From assembly GCA_946413945.1 (NCBI GenBank), contig CAMKMR010000031.1:1-11306 (forward strand): a stretch of DNA of 11,306 nt, read 5' to 3'. The position numbers and the translations under genes are program-made. The number at the start of each line of letters is the position of its first letter. Within the stretch, counting starts at the first letter, position 1. A model generated the notes under the pieces. The model did not search any database, had not been told where the DNA came from, and saw only the letters and a program-made list of their open reading frames with translations. Below, in pieces: positions 1 through 5,434 of this stretch. The stretch comes from an uncultured Lachnospiraceae bacterium (GTDB lineage Bacteria; Bacillota; Clostridia; Lachnospirales; Lachnospiraceae).

Positions 1-211
1 CGCCTACAAGTGCGATTGGCTTGTTACCGGCCATCTGAAGTCTCTTCATAAGGCAGAGAGCCATGAAATGACCAACGTGAAGTGAATCAGCTGTTGGATC
101 GAAACCTATATAGAATGTTGCTTTACCTGAATTAACTAATTCTCTAATATCATTTTCATCTGTTGTCTGAGCGATAAGTCCTCTCTCGACAAGTTCTTCA
201 TAAACTCCCAT
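1..211 (-). CDS. tyrS: Tyrosyl-tRNA synthetase, N-terminal part (runs off the left edge)
   Basis: Class I aminoacyl-tRNA synthetase that charges tRNA-Tyr with tyrosine in the cytoplasm. The 70 visible codons begin MGVYEELVERGLIAQ and continue with YIGFDPTADSLHVGHFMAL, the typical TyrS N-terminus. HVGH is the HIGH ATP-binding signature, and the FDPTA segment belongs to the nucleotide and tyrosine site. The rest, including the KMSKS loop and the S4-like RNA-binding domain, lies outside the window. The ATG at 209-211 follows an AGGAG ribosome binding site in a purine-rich run. The gap of 87 nt to the upstream gene is too short for a T-box leader, and none is seen. An extended -10 promoter lies in that gap. 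Confidence 0.96.
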   Translation of the reverse strand, partial: MGVYEELVERGLIAQTTDENDIRELVNSGKATFYIGFDPTADSLHVGHFMALCLMKRLQMAGNKPIALVG

Positions 212-244
212 ATTTTTCTCCTTTTTTCTTTTTTTCGTTACGCC

Positions 245-253
245 ATTATATCA
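245..253 (-). promoter_or_regulatory. Extended -10 promoter of tyrS
   Basis: Read on the minus strand this is TGATATAAT: a perfect TATAAT preceded by TGn, the extended -10 form that tolerates a poor -35. No good -35 hexamer is found 16-19 nt upstream. A transcript would start near 238, giving a leader of about 27 nt before the tyrS ATG. No terminator hairpin is visible between the stop of the upstream membrane protein gene (299) and this promoter, so read-through into tyrS is also possible. Confidence 0.6.
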
Positions 254-298
254 TTGACGAAATTATTTTTGTAGTCTTTTATTTATTTTTCCATTTTT

Positions 299-1870
299 TT
301 ATCGACTGTGAAATTCACCAAACCCCTGATCTCTATATCTTATGCGTCCTATCGCCAAAGCAAGAAGCACAAAATAAAACGGAGTTGTGATCGGCTGATT
401 AAGATATACAAGCGCACAGGCAATGTAACCTGTAGCCCCCGCAAATAAAGAGATGGCAACCACATCATTTTTCGCCCTCTTCATCACATAAATAAATGAA
501 GACACATAAAGTCCGATATAGCTCACCATTCCAAATATACCTGTAGTAACAAGGAACTGAAGCGGCTCATTATGAGCATTATCATAAACCTTGCCAGTAG
601 CAGCGATCATATCATCATAAAACATTTTTTTCATGACAGGAAGGAGAGAATCATTTCCATAACCGAACAGCTTCTCTATCAGATTGCCTGCTTTAAAAGC
701 CCTCCAGCTCCTCTTCCAGATAAATCCTCTATAGGTACCCCATTCATCATCAAACTTAAATATCTGAGTATGACTGCTATTCACGCCCAAGATGATACCA
801 ACGATCCCTATCACTACAAACGTGATCGTTATTATTATCAGAGTCTTTTTACCCTGTACCTTAAGAAAAAGATCCTTTTTCTTATAATAAAACAAAGTAA
901 ATACAAGACATATCACGACCATCGCAATAAGTACAGCTTCAAGAAGCGTTTCATTTCTAAGGAATCCCGCAATCCCATTTATGGCTCTTTTACTGCCGCT
1001 GAATTTTACAGTCAGATAAGATATAAGACTTAGTCCCGCCATAAATATGACCATCGAATATAAAAAGCCAAGGAACCTTTTTGCCAGCACTGCAAGATAA
1101 AAGATAAGCATAAATGATACAGCAGCTCCAAGATAAACATTATCACTTTTAGCAGGAACAACTCCTAAAGCCGATACAAAGATTGTAATTCCCGCAATTA
1201 TCTTTGTGAACTTTTTATCCGAGAATACAAAAGCCGCAACAAAAACCGGAATAAAGGTTGCAAGATACGAGCCATAAGTATTCATGTTACCAAAAAACGA
1301 TATAAATTTTTCTCTATCAGCAGCTTTTATATTTTCTCTAAAACCCGCCACATCAATCTTAAAATGCTGAAGGACCGCCATTGTAACAGCAGCTATCATT
1401 ATAAATGCAGTCACATAAAAGAACAGATTATCAAACTCAAATTCTCTGGCAAGACATACAAAGCAGAGAATCAAAACTATGACCATCCCCAAGCCAAAAC
1501 TTCGGCCTGTCGCTCCGGTCCAGGCGCTCTCCTTATCATCTGCAAAAATAAAACTGAATATATTAGCTAAAAGAAACAGTCCTGCCCAGAATTCAGGCAT
1601 AGCAGCTATCTTTGAATCCATATAGAACCAGTCATCCTCTACAAGATAATACTTATACAACATAAGCTCTAAAAAAACAGCCACCGCCATTGCAAGAATA
1701 AATATAAGACCAGCCCAGATAAAAGTCTTCGCCCTGGTTCCGGTTATATCAAAATACATATTATTAAAGACAATCGGGAAAAGCCCTGCCATAAAAAATA
1801 CAAATGCTCCCCTTACTACATCAACTGCCCTCCAGCTTTTATATCTATCAAAACCTTTATCATTAGCCAT
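299..1870 (-). CDS. O-antigen ligase / Wzy-type polymerase family membrane protein
   Basis: A 523-residue integral membrane protein with about a dozen hydrophobic segments, for example near residues 20-35, 50-70, 95-110, 125-140, 150-167, 200-216, 224-240, 246-262, 268-288, 310-328, 343-362, 443-465 and 472-508. The long polar loop at about 365-440 carries GTYRGFIW (R381) and NAHNEPLQFL (H433). This Arg-plus-His arrangement is typical of the Wzy_C/O-antigen ligase (WaaL-like) family, which joins or polymerises lipid-linked glycans at the outer face of the membrane. In a Gram-positive host the likely product is an exopolysaccharide, capsule or wall-linked glycan; this is inference. No glycosyltransferases or other polysaccharide genes are nearby, so the substrate cannot be guessed. 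The ATG at 1868-1870 follows GGAGGGC at 1881-1887 with a 10-nt spacer. The gene starts 24 nt after the T-tract of the tRNA-Leu terminator, with no clear promoter of its own. Confidence 0.8.
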   Translation of the reverse strand: MANDKGFDRYKSWRAVDVVRGAFVFFMAGLFPIVFNNMYFDITGTRAKTFIWAGLIFILAMAVAVFLELMLYKYYLVEDDWFYMDSKIAAMPEFWAGLFLLANIFSFIFADDKESAWTGATGRSFGLGMVIVLILCFVCLAREFEFDNLFFYVTAFIMIAAVTMAVLQHFKIDVAGFRENIKAADREKFISFFGNMNTYGSYLATFIPVFVAAFVFSDKKFTKIIAGITIFVSALGVVPAKSDNVYLGAAVSFMLIFYLAVLAKRFLGFLYSMVIFMAGLSLISYLTVKFSGSKRAINGIAGFLRNETLLEAVLIAMVVICLVFTLFYYKKKDLFLKVQGKKTLIIITITFVVIGIVGIILGVNSSHTQIFKFDDEWGTYRGFIWKRSWRAFKAGNLIEKLFGYGNDSLLPVMKKMFYDDMIAATGKVYDNAHNEPLQFLVTTGIFGMVSYIGLYVSSFIYVMKRAKNDVVAISLFAGATGYIACALVYLNQPITTPFYFVLLALAIGRIRYRDQGFGEFHSR

Positions 1871-1893
1871 CGTAACATAAGCCCTCCGTTCCC

Positions 1894-1927
1894 AAAAAAA
1901 ATAGGGATTACATAAAATGTAATCCCT
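1894..1927 (-). terminator. Intrinsic terminator of tRNA-Leu
   Basis: A perfect 11-bp inverted repeat (AGGGATTACAT at 1903-1913 and its complement at 1917-1927) has a 3-nt loop. On the minus strand it is followed by A and then eight T residues (complement of 1894-1901). The T-tract exists only in the minus direction. It sits 11 nt beyond the tRNA-Leu 3' end, so it ends that transcript and lies between the tRNA and the membrane protein gene. Confidence 0.9.
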
Positions 1928-1938
1928 TCAAAGATTAG

Positions 1939-2022
1939 TGCGGGAAAAGGGACTTGAACCCTCACGACGTTACCATCACTAGATCCTTAGTCTAGCCTGT
2001 CTGCCAATTCCAGCATTCCCGC
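1939..2022 (-). tRNA. tRNA-Leu, anticodon AAG
   Basis: An 84-nt class II tRNA. The acceptor stem is GCGGGAA pairing with TTCCCGC (1940-1946), with discriminator A at 1939. The D stem is CTG/CAG and the anticodon stem CTAGA/TCTAG. The loop is CTAAGGA, so positions 34-36 are AAG. The 15-nt variable region folds as GATG-GTAA-CGTC, and the T arm has loop TTCAAGT. The long variable arm, A73 and G37 fit leucine. CCA is not encoded (the next bases are CTA). Most bacteria use GAG for CUU/CUC; A34 implies conversion to inosine by a TadA-type deaminase, allowing CUU, CUC and CUA to be read. CTT is the dominant Leu codon in the surrounding genes, in keeping with such a tRNA. Confidence 0.97.
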
Positions 2023-2081
2023 GTATTTCTTTGTACCGCTCTGAGCTCTTTCGTTTGTTTGCCGTTTCCCTCAGCGCAGGT

Positions 2082-2113
2082 ATTATATTACCACGCCACC
2101 ATCTTAGTGTCAA
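2082..2113 (-). promoter_or_regulatory. Promoter of tRNA-Leu
   Basis: On the minus strand a perfect TTGACA (2113-2108) is followed after 17 nt by TAATAT (2090-2085), which overlaps a perfect TATAAT (2087-2082) at 20 nt spacing. Upstream lies a strongly A/T-tracted stretch (about 2114-2160) that could serve as an UP element. Transcription would begin around 2075-2080, leaving a 5' leader of roughly 55 nt for RNase P to remove. Confidence 0.75.
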
Positions 2114-2152
2114 CACTTTTTTTAAAAAAATTTTATATTTTTTTTAAATCTT

Positions 2153-2178
2153 AAAAAAGCCTTATTCTATGCGGCTTT
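2153..2178 (-). terminator. Possible weak terminator in the rplT to tRNA-Leu gap
   Basis: Within the 337-nt gap between rplT and tRNA-Leu, AAAGCC (2156-2161) and GGCTTT (2173-2178) form a 6-bp stem with an 11-nt loop. On the minus strand it ends in six T residues (complement of 2153-2158). It could back up the rplT terminator or end a short transcript; see the candidate promoter at 2240-2245. The rest of the gap is AT-rich with no gene-like reading frame. Confidence 0.35.
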
Positions 2179-2326
2179 GCAGACTTTTTTAGGTACCCAT
2201 CCTTATCATTTTTTTAGATTATCTAACCACCAATCTCACATTATAAATTTCTCGATCAGTTATTTCTTGGATAAAAAAAACATATGCCGGTCAATATCAA
2301 TAATAAAAACCCCCAGTAACTGTAAT

Positions 2327-2354
2327 AAAAAAAACCGGCAGAAGCCGGTTTTTT
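2327..2354 (-). terminator. Terminator of the infC-rpmI-rplT operon
   Basis: The stem CCGGC (2335-2339) pairs with GCCGG (2344-2348) around the loop AGAA. It is flanked by eight A residues on the left and six T residues on the right, so the helix can lengthen with A-T pairs and the structure is symmetric. It lies 5 nt past the rplT stop codon and gives a T-tract of eight on the minus strand. Nothing on the plus strand needs it. Confidence 0.93.
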
Positions 2355-2359
2355 AGAAA

Positions 2360-2716
2360 TTAGTTAAGAGCTGCCTTTGCAACTTCAACAAGTTTTGTGA
2401 ATGCTTCTGCATCATTTACAGCAAGCTCAGCAAGCATCTTACGGTTGATATCAACATTAGCTGCCTTAAGGCCGTGCATAAGTACGCTATATGAAATATC
2501 GTTCTGTCTAGCTGCTGCATTGATACGAGCTATCCAAAGTGAACGGAAATCTCTCTTTCTCTCACGTCTACCAGCAAAAGCTGTAGCTTCAGCTCTCATT
2601 ACAGACTGCTTAGCAACTCTGTACTGCTTAGATCTTGCTCCAACGTATCCCTTAGCTGCCTTTAATGTTCTGTTATGTCTTTTCTTGGCACCAACGCCAC
2701 CTTTAATTCTTGCCAT
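2360..2716 (-). CDS. rplT: 50S ribosomal protein L20
   Basis: Early-assembly protein of the large ribosomal subunit that binds 23S rRNA. In Firmicutes and in E. coli it also represses its own operon by binding the mRNA leader. At 118 residues the length is standard. The N-terminus MARIKGGVGAKKRHNRTLKAAKGY is the basic rRNA-binding tail, followed by the highly conserved SLWIARINAAAR segment (about 60-71) and the globular C-terminal part. The ATG at 2714-2716 is preceded by AGGAGG with 9-nt spacing. It is the last gene of infC-rpmI-rplT, 33 nt after rpmI and just before a strong terminator. The leader upstream of infC is the probable target of its feedback control. Confidence 0.98.
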   Translation of the reverse strand: MARIKGGVGAKKRHNRTLKAAKGYVGARSKQYRVAKQSVMRAEATAFAGRRERKRDFRSLWIARINAAARQNDISYSVLMHGLKAANVDINRKMLAELAVNDAEAFTKLVEVAKAALN

Positions 2717-2749
2717 TTAATTAATCCTCCTGATCCTTACTTTCCTAGA

Positions 2750-2947
2750 TTACATATAAGGTAAGATCTTCTTCATTACCTTAGAATTTGTCTTATCTGT
2801 GATTGTAGCTTTTCTTAAGTTTCTCTTTCTCTTTGTTGTCTTCTTTGTAAGGATATGGCTCTTATAAGCTTTATTTCTCTTTAACTTTCCTGTACCTGTC
2901 TTTGTGAAGCGCTTAGCTGCTGCTCTCTTTGTCTTTAACTTTGGCAT
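2750..2947 (-). CDS. rpmI: 50S ribosomal protein L35
   Basis: Small, very basic 65-residue protein of the large ribosomal subunit. It begins MPKLKTKRAAAKRFTKTGTGK and ends with the usual KKILPYM tail, matching L35 in length and both termini. The ATG at 2945-2947 has an AAGGAGG ribosome binding site. It sits between infC (27-nt gap) and rplT (33-nt gap), the conserved bacterial order. Confidence 0.98.
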   Translation of the reverse strand: MPKLKTKRAAAKRFTKTGTGKLKRNKAYKSHILTKKTTKRKRNLRKATITDKTNSKVMKKILPYM

Positions 2948-2974
2948 TGTTTTTATCCTCCTTAAATGCTCTTA

Positions 2975-3478
2975 CTAACGTTTTACAGCAAGAAACATGA
3001 TCATGCTTCTTCCCTCAAATTTTGCAGGTTTATCAACTACCGAAACATCCGAAAGCTTTTCTGCGAAACTGTCAAGAATCACCTTGCTCTGATTTACATA
3101 TGCAAGCTCCCTTCCTCTAAAACGAAGGGTAACTTTAACGCGGTTTCCCTTTGTAAGGAACTTACGTGCCTGAGCAATCTTTGTATTAAGATCATTCTCC
3201 TCGATATTAGGCGAAAGTCTTACTTCTTTAATCTCAACGATATTCTGTTTCTTCTTTGCTGCTTTTTCCTTACGAGTCTGCTCATAGCGGAATTTACTGT
3301 AATCAATAATTCTGCATACAGGTGGTTGTGCATTAGGTGATACCCTAACCAGATCAAGCCCTGCTTCGTCCGCAAGCTTCTGTGCATCTCTTGAAGACAT
3401 TACTCCAAGCTGATTGCCTTCAGCGCCAATTACGCGAACTTCTTTGTCTCTGATCTGTTCGTTAATTAAGTAGTCTAT
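2975..3478 (-). CDS. infC: Translation initiation factor IF-3, probable ATA start
   Basis: IF-3 binds the 30S subunit, prevents premature joining of 50S and checks start codon-anticodon pairing. From the proposed start the protein has 167 residues, the normal length. The N-terminal domain contains NEQIRDKEVRVIG and PPVCRIIDYSKFRYEQ, a lysine-rich linker follows (about residues 78-90), and the C-terminal domain ends in FEGRSMIMFLAVKR. No ATG, GTG or TTG lies at a sensible place. GGAGG (3491-3487) is followed after 8 nt by ATA at 3478-3476, leading directly into DYLINEQIRD. An ATT four codons later (3466-3464) is 20 nt from GGAGG, too far. A longer reading frame reaching 3595 would absorb the leader and its terminator and is not credible. 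IF-3 genes are known to use rare start codons (AUU in E. coli) for autogenous control; ATA here would serve the same purpose. The start assignment is inference. Confidence 0.93.
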   Translation of the reverse strand: MDYLINEQIRDKEVRVIGAEGNQLGVMSSRDAQKLADEAGLDLVRVSPNAQPPVCRIIDYSKFRYEQTRKEKAAKKKQNIVEIKEVRLSPNIEENDLNTKIAQARKFLTKGNRVKVTLRFRGRELAYVNQSKVILDSFAEKLSDVSVVDKPAKFEGRSMIMFLAVKR

Positions 3479-3643
3479 GGTTCTTACCTCCAAAAAAAAT
3501 AAGTGGAAATCATAGGATATCCACTTATAATAATCATAAAAAGACCGCAAAATATAAAGTCCTTTGTCTGCCTTACTATACCCGGCGCCAGTCATAGCGG
3601 CGATCTCAAGGTGAGAGTGGATACTCTTCTTTCTTTTTACACG
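3479..3643 (-). promoter_or_regulatory. L20-type autoregulatory leader of infC-rpmI-rplT
   Basis: This is a structured untranslated leader of about 165 nt between the infC promoter and the proposed ATA start. It ends in a terminator (3492-3528). Early in the leader, TATCCACT (minus strand, 3623-3616) is perfectly complementary to AGTGGATA in the terminator's 5' arm (3525-3518), so the two structures are mutually exclusive. The same early segment can alternatively form a local hairpin AGAGT-ATCC-ACTCT. Between them is a GC-rich region (about 3580-3600) and a hairpin region (3541-3570). The layout matches the Firmicutes L20 leader, where L20 binding favours termination. The assignment rests on operon identity and the pairing logic, not on a covariance-model search. 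Confidence 0.72.
3492..3528 (-). terminator. Attenuator terminator directly before the infC ribosome binding site
   Basis: A perfect 9-bp stem (3520-3528 with 3499-3507) has a 12-nt loop and is followed on the minus strand by a run of eight T residues, the first of which is in the stem. The T-run abuts the GGAGG of infC at 3491-3487. Constitutive termination here would silence an essential operon, so a conditional (attenuator) role is implied. The alternative pairing described for the leader provides the switch. It is also the first terminator met by any read-through from the upstream folate/pheA operon. Confidence 0.85.
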
Positions 3644-3649
3644 CTGACT

Positions 3650-3678
3650 AGAATACCATGATACAGTCTTATTGTCAA
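3650..3678 (-). promoter_or_regulatory. Promoter of infC-rpmI-rplT
   Basis: On the minus strand a perfect TTGACA (3678-3673) is followed by a 17-nt spacer and TATTCT (3655-3650; four of six matches to TATAAT). Start of transcription is expected near 3643. Two tandem palindromic repeats with A-tracts end 2 nt upstream of the -35 box. Confidence 0.8.
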
Positions 3679-3680
3679 CT

Positions 3681-3728
3681 GATTTTTTCTATCACAATAG
3701 AATTGATTTTTTCTATCACAATAGAATT
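3681..3728. repeat. Two perfect tandem copies of a 24-bp unit containing a palindrome
   Basis: Copies at 3681-3704 and 3705-3728 are identical and adjacent. Each contains the inverted repeat TTCTATTGTGATAGAA (6-bp arms, 4-nt spacer; minus strand) followed by a six-A tract. They fill the space between the folB-folK-pheA stop codon (the last repeat base falls inside it) and the -35 box of the infC promoter. On the minus strand the stem is followed by A residues, not T, so it is not a standard terminator. It could be a pair of operator sites or an UP-like element; see findings. Confidence 0.95.
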
Positions 3729-5419
3729 TATGACGAAAATGTCCCTAAAAAGCAAAGTTCATCGCAGTCCGCGTAAATTTCTTCAAGTGCTTTTTTAACA
3801 TTTTTATCGGTCATCTTACCCTCAAAACTTACATAAAAAGTATACTCCCATTTTCTAAGCAATGAAGGACGAGATTCAATACTTGTCATATTGATAAGAT
3901 TCTCATTAAAAAGACCCATTATCCTGTACAGAGAACCAACTCTATGAGCCGCATTAAAGCAGATACTGATCCTGTTGGAATTAGCCAGCGCTATATTCTT
4001 ATTAGTAATGATAAAGAACTTAGTCGCATTTTCACTAGAGAAATTGATCTTTTTCTTAAGGACTTTTAATCCATATAGCTCCGCTGCCCTTTCACTCGCA
4101 ATTGCCCCAAGGCTTTTATCCCCTGTCTCCATTACACATTTTGCAGCAACAGCCGTATTACTTACAGCTTCTTTCTTAAGATTATTTTCTTCTATAAATT
4201 CTTTGCACTGCTGAAGCCCCTGATCATGTGAAATCACTTTTTTAATGTCTGAAATATCAGCTTCCTTTATTCCTAAGAGAGCATGTTCAATATCAAGTAC
4301 CACCTGGTCTACAATATGAACATTTCCATTTTTTATAATGTCATAGTTTCCGCTGACAAAACCCGCAGAACTGTTTTCAATAGGAATAACTCCAAAATCA
4401 GCCTTGCCTTCAGAAACTTCTCTTACCACTTTGTCAAAAGACTTCACACTATGGATATCACTGTTTTCTCCAAAATATTTAATGGCCGCTGCCTCTGCAT
4501 ATGCACCCGGAACTCCCGCATAAACAATCTTTTTTCCTTCTACAACAAGAACATCTTCTATAACCGGATCATCAAACGGAAGCTCTTCAGTTGGTCTTAA
4601 TTGTTCTTTAAGGAGCTGTTCATAAAGATCTTCAACAGTCTTCCTATATATAGGATGTATAAAGTCTGCTCCTATTTCTTTAAGAGGCTCTAACACAAAC
4701 ATCCTCTTATGCATCTCTCTATGAGGAATTATAAGCTTTTCATTTCTTATGATCTCATCATCAAAAAGCAGGATGTCTATATCCAATGTTCTTGGTCCCC
4801 AGTGTATAAGCCTTTCTCTCTTAGCTTCTTTTTCAATATCATTTACAAGGCTAAGAAGCTCAAGAGGGCTGTAAAGAGTTTCAATCATAACAGCACCATT
4901 TAAAAAATCAGGCTGTTCTACAGGCCCATATGGTTCTGTATTGATATATGATGATACTTTCTTTACTTTGATATATTCATCTTTTCCTAACTGCTCTATG
5001 GCAAATTTAAGATTTGCCTCTCTGTCACCCAGATTTGAGCCGATACCTAAAAATACAGTATGCCTCTTCTTAGTAACAGTAACAGATACAGTTTTAAAAT
5101 CAAGGGATATAGGTGCGTCCGGCTTACTGACCTTTACAGTAACCGACTTAACCTTTTCAAAATTAAGAAGGATAGCGCTTGCAACATTTGCAGCAACCGC
5201 CTCAATAAGGTCACATTTATCCTTTGTTACTGTATCATAAATAAGATGAGCTACCGTATCATAACTCACAGTCTTATCAAGATTATCAAAAGCTTCTGCC
5301 TCATAAAGATCAAGAAGCAGCTCTGCTGATATCATAAATATCTGCCCATTTTTCTTTTCTTCATCAAATACACCATGATAGGCAAAAACCTTAAGTTCCT
5401 CAATCCTGATTTTATCCAT
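3728..5419 (-). CDS. Fused dihydroneopterin aldolase / HPPK / prephenate dehydratase
   Basis: One uninterrupted 563-residue frame with three enzymes in series. Residues 1-118 are FolB (dihydroneopterin to 6-hydroxymethyl-dihydropterin): AYHGVFDEEKKNGQ, the conserved LIEAVA, and K99 in SKPDAPI. Residues 121-270 are FolK (HPPK, pyrophosphorylation of that pterin): FLGIGSNLGDR, QPDFLNGAV and WGPRTLDIDIL with Mg-binding D213 and D215. After an acidic linker (271-296), residues 297-475 are prephenate dehydratase (prephenate to phenylpyruvate): PGAYAEAA, PIENSSAG (346-353) and NATKF (T466). Residues 482-560 are the ACT regulatory domain with the phenylalanine-binding ESRP motif (515-518). No chorismate mutase domain is present. 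FolB-FolK fusions are common in Clostridia; joining them to PheA is unusual. The usual TRF dehydratase motif reads TKF. The ATG follows GGAGA and lies 15 nt after folP. It is the last gene of the operon. Confidence 0.93.
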   Translation of the reverse strand: MDKIRIEELKVFAYHGVFDEEKKNGQIFMISAELLLDLYEAEAFDNLDKTVSYDTVAHLIYDTVTKDKCDLIEAVAANVASAILLNFEKVKSVTVKVSKPDAPISLDFKTVSVTVTKKRHTVFLGIGSNLGDREANLKFAIEQLGKDEYIKVKKVSSYINTEPYGPVEQPDFLNGAVMIETLYSPLELLSLVNDIEKEAKRERLIHWGPRTLDIDILLFDDEIIRNEKLIIPHREMHKRMFVLEPLKEIGADFIHPIYRKTVEDLYEQLLKEQLRPTEELPFDDPVIEDVLVVEGKKIVYAGVPGAYAEAAAIKYFGENSDIHSVKSFDKVVREVSEGKADFGVIPIENSSAGFVSGNYDIIKNGNVHIVDQVVLDIEHALLGIKEADISDIKKVISHDQGLQQCKEFIEENNLKKEAVSNTAVAAKCVMETGDKSLGAIASERAAELYGLKVLKKKINFSSENATKFFIITNKNIALANSNRISICFNAAHRVGSLYRIMGLFNENLINMTSIESRPSLLRKWEYTFYVSFEGKMTDKNVKKALEEIYADCDELCFLGTFSS

Positions 5420-5434
5420 TCATCTTCTCCATTA

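Noticed and set aside
212..298. T-box leader before tyrS
   Set aside because: The gap is only 87 nt, lacks a terminator and shows no T-box sequence.
572..1033. Plus-strand open frame of 153 codons
   Set aside because: It is antisense to the O-antigen ligase-like gene, lacks a ribosome binding site and has a composition unlike real proteins here; a shadow frame.
1928..1960. Phage or island attachment site at the tRNA-Leu 3' end
   Set aside because: No repeat of the tRNA 3' end was found elsewhere in the window, and no integrase is present.
2397..2720. Plus-strand open frame opposite rplT
   Set aside because: Mirror of a highly conserved ribosomal protein gene; not a gene.
3479..3595. An N-terminal extension of IF-3 starting near 3595
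   Set aside because: It would translate the leader, the attenuator hairpin and the Shine-Dalgarno itself, has no ribosome binding site, and adds 39 residues unlike any IF-3.
3681..3728. CRISPR-like repeat
   Set aside because: Only two copies, directly adjacent with no spacer.
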